This document shows positions 29,647 through 32,478 of a stretch of DNA of 32,478 bases, in pieces. Origin of the DNA: Mycobacterium sp. E1214 (GTDB lineage Bacteria > Actinomycetota > Actinomycetes > Mycobacteriales > Mycobacteriaceae); the NCBI RefSeq assembly GCF_001666755.1, contig NZ_LZJC01000143.1, positions 1 through 32,478 of the forward strand, read 5' to 3'. The notes under the pieces were generated by a model. The model worked only from the letters and a program-made list of their open reading frames with translations, was not told where the DNA came from and did no database searches. Positions within the stretch are counted from its first letter, which is position 1. The number at the start of each line of letters is the position of its first letter. The position numbers and the translations under genes are program-made.

Positions 29647-31367
29647 GTCCAAAACTGAGTCCCCCGAAAATCGGCGACATCATGGCCCGCCAGGGCGAGG
29701 GCGTGGACAGCCGCTATCACCCCTCGGCCGCGGTCCGCCGACAGCTGAACAAGGTCTTCCCCACGCACTGGTCGTTCCTGCTGGGTGAGGTCGCGATGTA
29801 CAGCTTCATCGTGCTGCTGCTCACCGGCGTGTACCTGACGCTGTTCTTCGACCCGTCCATGGCCGAGGTCACCTACAACGGCGTCTACCAGCCGTTGCGC
29901 GGCGTGGACATGTCGAAGGCCTTCGCGTCGGCCCTGGACATCTCCTTCGAGGTGCGCGGCGGCCTGTTCGTGCGCCAGGTCCACCACTGGGCCGCGCTGA
30001 TCTTCGCGGCGTCGATCATGGTGCACCTGGCCCGCATCTTCTTCACCGGCGCGTTCCGCCGGCCCCGCGAGGCGAACTGGGTCATCGGCTCGCTGCTGCT
30101 GATCCTCGCCATGTTCGAGGGTTACTTCGGCTACTCGCTGCCCGACGACCTGCTGTCCGGCATCGGGCTGCGCGCCGCGCTGTCGTCGATCACGCTGGGC
30201 ATGCCGGTGATCGGCACCTGGCTGCACTGGGCGCTGTTCGGCGGTGACTTCCCGTGCGGCGGCGTGGGCAACGAGTGCGCCACGGTGGGAGCGATCATCC
30301 CCCGGATGTACGCCCTGCACATCCTGCTGCTGCCCGGCATCATCCTGGCGCTGATCGGCCTGCACCTGGCCATGGTGTGGTTCCAGAAGCACACCCAGTT
30401 CCCCGGCCCGGGCCGCACCGAGCACAACGTCGTCGGCGTGCGCGTCATGCCGATCTTCGCGGTGAAGTCGGGTGCGTTCTTCGCCGCGATCGTCGGCGTG
30501 CTCGGCCTGATGGGCGGCCTGCTGCAGATCAACCCGATCTGGAACCTGGGCCCCTACAAGCCCTCGCACGTCTCGGCGGGCTCGCAGCCGGACTTCTACA
30601 TGATGTGGACCGAGGGCTTGGCGCGTATCTGGCCGCCCTGGGAGTTCTACTTCTTCCACCACACCATTCCCGCGGTGGTGTGGGTGGCCATCCTGATGGG
30701 CGTCGTCTTCGGCCTGCTGATCGTCTACCCCTTCCTGGAGAAGCGGTTCAGCGGCGACTACGCGCACCACAACCTGCTGCAGCGCCCGCGTGACGCTCCG
30801 GTCCGCACCTCGATCGGCGCGATGGCGATCGCGTTCTACATGCTGCTCACGCTCGCCGCGATGAACGACATCATCGCGCTGAAGTTCCAGATCTCGCTGA
30901 ACGCGACGACCTGGATCGGGCGCATCGGCATGGTGATCTTGCCGCCGCTGATCTACTTCATCACCTACCGGTGGTGCATCGGGTTGCAGCGCAGCGACCG
31001 CGGCGTGCTCGAGCACGGCATCGAGACCGGCATCATCAAGCGGTTGCCGCACGGCGCCTACGTCGAGCTGCACCAGCCGCTGGGACCGGTCGACGATCAC
31101 GGTCACCCGCTGCCGCTGGAGTACCAGGGCGCGGCGTTGCCCAAGCGGATGAACAAGCTCGGCTCGGGCGGTTCGCCGGGCAGCGGTAGCTTCCTGTTCG
31201 CCGACCCGGCGTCGGAGGACGCGGCCTTGCGCGAGGCGGCGCACAGCGCCGAGCAGCGGTCGCTGACCGCCCTGCGCGAGCATCAGGGCAGCATCGCCGG
31301 ATCGAACGGCTCCAACGGCCATGGCTCGAACGGCCACGGCTCCAACGGCCAGAACGGTCACCACTAG
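29643..31367 (+). CDS. qcrB: Cytochrome bcc complex cytochrome b subunit QcrB
   Basis: A 574-residue cytochrome b that oxidises menaquinol; M. tuberculosis QcrB is 549. Heme-ligand histidines are in VHHWAAL (114-115), MVHLARI (128), ALHILLL (226) and GLHLAMV (241). The PPWEFYFFHHTIP region forms part of the Qp site, and Thr323 in MMWTEGLA corresponds to T313, the telacebec (Q203) resistance position, here the sensitive residue. Numbering is shifted by an in-frame 10-residue insertion after GGDFP, containing Cys205 and Cys212. The C-terminus is longer, ending in a low-complexity Gly-Ser-Asn-His repeat. ATG 29643 overlaps the qcrA stop, and three TAG codons follow in tandem. Confidence 0.95.
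   Translation: MSPKLSPPKIGDIMARQGEGVDSRYHPSAAVRRQLNKVFPTHWSFLLGEVAMYSFIVLLLTGVYLTLFFDPSMAEVTYNGVYQPLRGVDMSKAFASALDISFEVRGGLFVRQVHHWAALIFAASIMVHLARIFFTGAFRRPREANWVIGSLLLILAMFEGYFGYSLPDDLLSGIGLRAALSSITLGMPVIGTWLHWALFGGDFPCGGVGNECATVGAIIPRMYALHILLLPGIILALIGLHLAMVWFQKHTQFPGPGRTEHNVVGVRVMPIFAVKSGAFFAAIVGVLGLMGGLLQINPIWNLGPYKPSHVSAGSQPDFYMMWTEGLARIWPPWEFYFFHHTIPAVVWVAILMGVVFGLLIVYPFLEKRFSGDYAHHNLLQRPRDAPVRTSIGAMAIAFYMLLTLAAMNDIIALKFQISLNATTWIGRIGMVILPPLIYFITYRWCIGLQRSDRGVLEHGIETGIIKRLPHGAYVELHQPLGPVDDHGHPLPLEYQGAALPKRMNKLGSGGSPGSGSFLFADPASEDAALREAAHSAEQRSLTALREHQGSIAGSNGSNGHGSNGHGSNGQNGHH
31308..31364 (+). repeat. Low-complexity repeat coding the QcrB tail
   Basis: A short degenerate tandem repeat encoding repeated GSNGH units (GSNGSNGHGSNGHGSNGQ) up to the last His-His. 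It adds a flexible, histidine-bearing cytoplasmic tail absent from M. tuberculosis QcrB as I remember it. Confidence 0.75.
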
Positions 31368-31379
31368 TAGTAGTGCGCC

Positions 31380-31417
31380 AACGACGCGGGCCCGCTTTGA
31401 GCGCGGCCCGCGTCGTT
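31380..31417. terminator. Terminator hairpin after qcrB
   Basis: A perfect 13-bp inverted repeat (arms 31380-31392 and 31405-31417) around a 12-base loop that can itself pair further (CGC with GCG). It lies 12 bases past qcrB and faces the convergent DUF2561-like gene; it has only a short T run (GTTTG) on the plus side. It probably ends the ctaE-qcrCAB transcript and may work for both strands. Confidence 0.85.
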
Positions 31418-31508
31418 GCCGTTTGTGGGGCTGCTGTCGGCGGGCGTGGCCTGCTGGGCCGACGCGGGTGCGACCGGCCGCAAGGGATGCCGCGGGATCG
31501 AGCTCCGG

Positions 31509-32150
31509 CTAGGCGTCGGCCGCGAGGGTGCGCAACTGGCGGACGTGCCACCACTCGACCGCCGGCATCGCCGCGGTCACGACACCGGCCAGGCCGTAGG
31601 CGATCCACGAGCCGCCGTCGTGGCCGACCGCCATCAGGTACGTCGCCGTCGAGACCGCGACGAGGGCCACGCCCATGGTGCCGACCAGCAGGACCGTGCC
31701 GCGCAGCCAGACCCGGTCCACGGCCTCGCCGGCCGGCTCGGGGGTCGGCGTCGTGGCGGCCGAGAAGCGCGGCCGCTTGTCGCGCTCGGCGGCGGTGCGC
31801 GGCGCCTGCGACATCAGGCGCACAGGCGGCCTGTCGGGCGCCGTCATCGCGCGTGCGGCCGGCTCGGACTGGGCCAGCCTGCGCGCCCGCAGCAGCATCG
31901 GGATCGCCCCGGCGATGATCAGCGCGGAAACGACGATGACGGCGTACAGCACCCAGGTCGTGTGCGGGCTGCTGGCGGCCTTATGGAAGCCCCGACCCAA
32001 GTCGACCAGCGCGACGGTGGCGGCGACGCTCACCCCCAGCAACACCAGCCAGACGGCGGCGCACGCCCCGATCAGGATGCGGTCGATGACGTCGGGCGCG
32101 ATCGTGTCGTCCCCCACCGCGCGGCGATACGCCGAGTATCTGCTCACCAT
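31509..32150 (-). CDS. DUF2561-like membrane protein (Rv2197c-type)
   Basis: A 213-residue protein with four transmembrane helices in two pairs: about 24-50 and 66-87, then 148-170 and 180-198. Between the pairs is a Pro/Arg/Thr-rich cytoplasmic loop of about 55 residues. It opens MVSRYSAYRRAVGDDTIAPDVIDR, with a regular Tyr/Arg N-terminus conserved in mycobacteria. Function unknown. Its ATG directly follows the mmpS3 stop (TAGATG), so it is coupled to mmpS3. Proximity to the cytochrome genes suggests, without proof, a link to respiration or envelope. Confidence 0.87.
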   Translation of the reverse strand: MVSRYSAYRRAVGDDTIAPDVIDRILIGACAAVWLVLLGVSVAATVALVDLGRGFHKAASSPHTTWVLYAVIVVSALIIAGAIPMLLRARRLAQSEPAARAMTAPDRPPVRLMSQAPRTAAERDKRPRFSAATTPTPEPAGEAVDRVWLRGTVLLVGTMGVALVAVSTATYLMAVGHDGGSWIAYGLAGVVTAAMPAVEWWHVRQLRTLAADA

Positions 32151-32417
32151 CTAGCAGCTCGTCTGCGGCGCGTCGCTGCTGTTCGACGACAACACGGTGC
32201 CGTCGCTGGTCGTGATCGAGCAGTTCAGCCGGCTGACCCGGAACAGGCTGGACGCCTCGACCGAGCCGACGTCGGACTGCGAAATCGGGGTGACCGTGAT
32301 CGACCACGGGATGTAGACGTTGTGCTGGGTGCGACGCCGGCCCGACGCGTCGACGTAGGTCACCGAGATGATGTCACCGGGGGCTTTGGTGCCGGTCACC
32401 GAGTAGGTGACGACGCG
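32151..32417 (-). pseudogene. mmpS3: MmpS3, 3' part only, cut by an inverted junction
   Basis: The C-terminal domain of the MmpS3 membrane protein is intact: VTYSVTGTKAPGDIISVTYV, then YVDASGRRRTQHNVYIPW, TPISQSDVGSVEASSLFRVS and the terminal NCSITTSDGT...PQTSC. Upstream of about 32417 the frame loses all similarity and meets a TGA at 32448-32450. The proline/threonine-rich linker, the transmembrane helix and the N-terminus that complete MmpS3 are missing. In their place the other strand starts ctaF. The gene is therefore either cut by a genomic inversion or, more likely, broken by an assembly or amplification artefact at the end of the sequence. A GTG at 32399 could in principle start an 82-residue fragment. 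Confidence 0.8.
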
Positions 32418-32419
32418 AA

Positions 32420-32478
32420 ATGCATATCGAAGCCAGGTTATTCGAATTCATTGCCGGGTTTTTCCTACTGGGCTTCGT
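32420..32478 (+). CDS. ctaF: CtaF N-terminus (cytochrome aa3 oxidase subunit IV), 5' fragment in unexpected orientation
   Basis: From ATG 32420 the plus strand reads MHIEARLFEFIAGFFLLGF, then runs off the end. MHIEARLFEF followed by a hydrophobic helix is the opening of mycobacterial CtaF (Rv2199c), the aa3 oxidase subunit IV. In M. tuberculosis ctaF lies on the same strand as mmpS3 and just upstream of it, so here it is inverted relative to expectation and abuts the middle of mmpS3. Only 19 codons are visible. No good ribosome-binding site is seen because the upstream bases belong to mmpS3. Confidence 0.8.
   Translation, partial: MHIEARLFEFIAGFFLLGF

Noticed and set aside
1..32478. CRISPR arrays, tRNA or rRNA genes, prophage, toxin-antitoxin or biosynthetic gene cluster
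   Set aside because: I found no regular spaced repeats, no tRNA cloverleaf, no phage or toxin-antitoxin gene pair and no modular synthase; the region is conserved core mycobacterial genome.

Overview
This is a GC-rich (about 70%) chromosomal window from a Mycobacterium, most likely a non-tuberculous species. Gene order follows, almost gene for gene, the M. tuberculosis segment Rv2164c to Rv2199c: division and cell-wall genes, mannolipid synthesis genes and the cytochrome bcc-aa3 genes. The IS6110 copy (Rv2167c-Rv2168c) and the transposase remnant Rv2177c that H37Rv carries here are absent. No mobile element, tRNA, rRNA or CRISPR array is visible. Gene assignments rest on reading the proteins against remembered families; no search was run.

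Layout. 1-2103 (minus): mraZ, rsmH and the 5' part of an FtsL-like gene, the start of the division and cell-wall cluster, with a three-copy MraZ box upstream. 2603-4786: a DUF3040 membrane protein, a GNAT acetyltransferase and lipoprotein lppM. 4793-8592: a methylenetetrahydrofolate reductase-like gene facing idsA2 and mptA. 8599-10379: a winged-helix regulator and the kinase gene pknL, divergent, each with a textbook leaderless promoter. 10389-14606: aroG, an exoribonuclease, a membrane protein, and the mannosyltransferase mptC. 14619-18052 (minus): two SRPBCC proteins, an ArsA/GET3-like ATPase, a small Cys protein and the acyltransferase plsM, with fadD15 (18216-20018) divergent. 20029-23676 (minus): pimB', a predicted membrane-anchored zinc metallopeptidase, ripC and a short four-cysteine protein. 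23855-26722: an exonuclease/GIY-YIG fusion whose 3' end overlaps trpD on the other strand. 26873-31367 (plus): ctaE-qcrC-qcrA-qcrB, the bcc-aa3 respiratory supercomplex genes. 31509-32478: a DUF2561-like membrane gene and the 3' part of mmpS3.

Themes. idsA2 (prenyl diphosphates), mptA, mptC, pimB' and plsM all serve phosphatidylinositol mannoside, lipomannan and lipoarabinomannan synthesis or its lipid supply; ripC, mraZ and rsmH serve wall and division. Most transcription units here seem to start with no leader or a very short one. Convergent gene pairs end within 6-12 bp of each other.

The content is mostly ordinary core genome. The points most worth a second look are: both ends of the window appear inverted (ctaF begins on the plus strand directly against a truncated mmpS3); a 10-residue insertion with a cysteine pair in QcrB; an ATPase whose Walker A lies upstream of every ATG/GTG/TTG start; an unannotated-looking Cys4 mini-protein; a candidate metallopeptidase beside ripC; and the conserved SRPBCC-SRPBCC-ATPase-Cys protein-acyltransferase locus, whose function is unknown.
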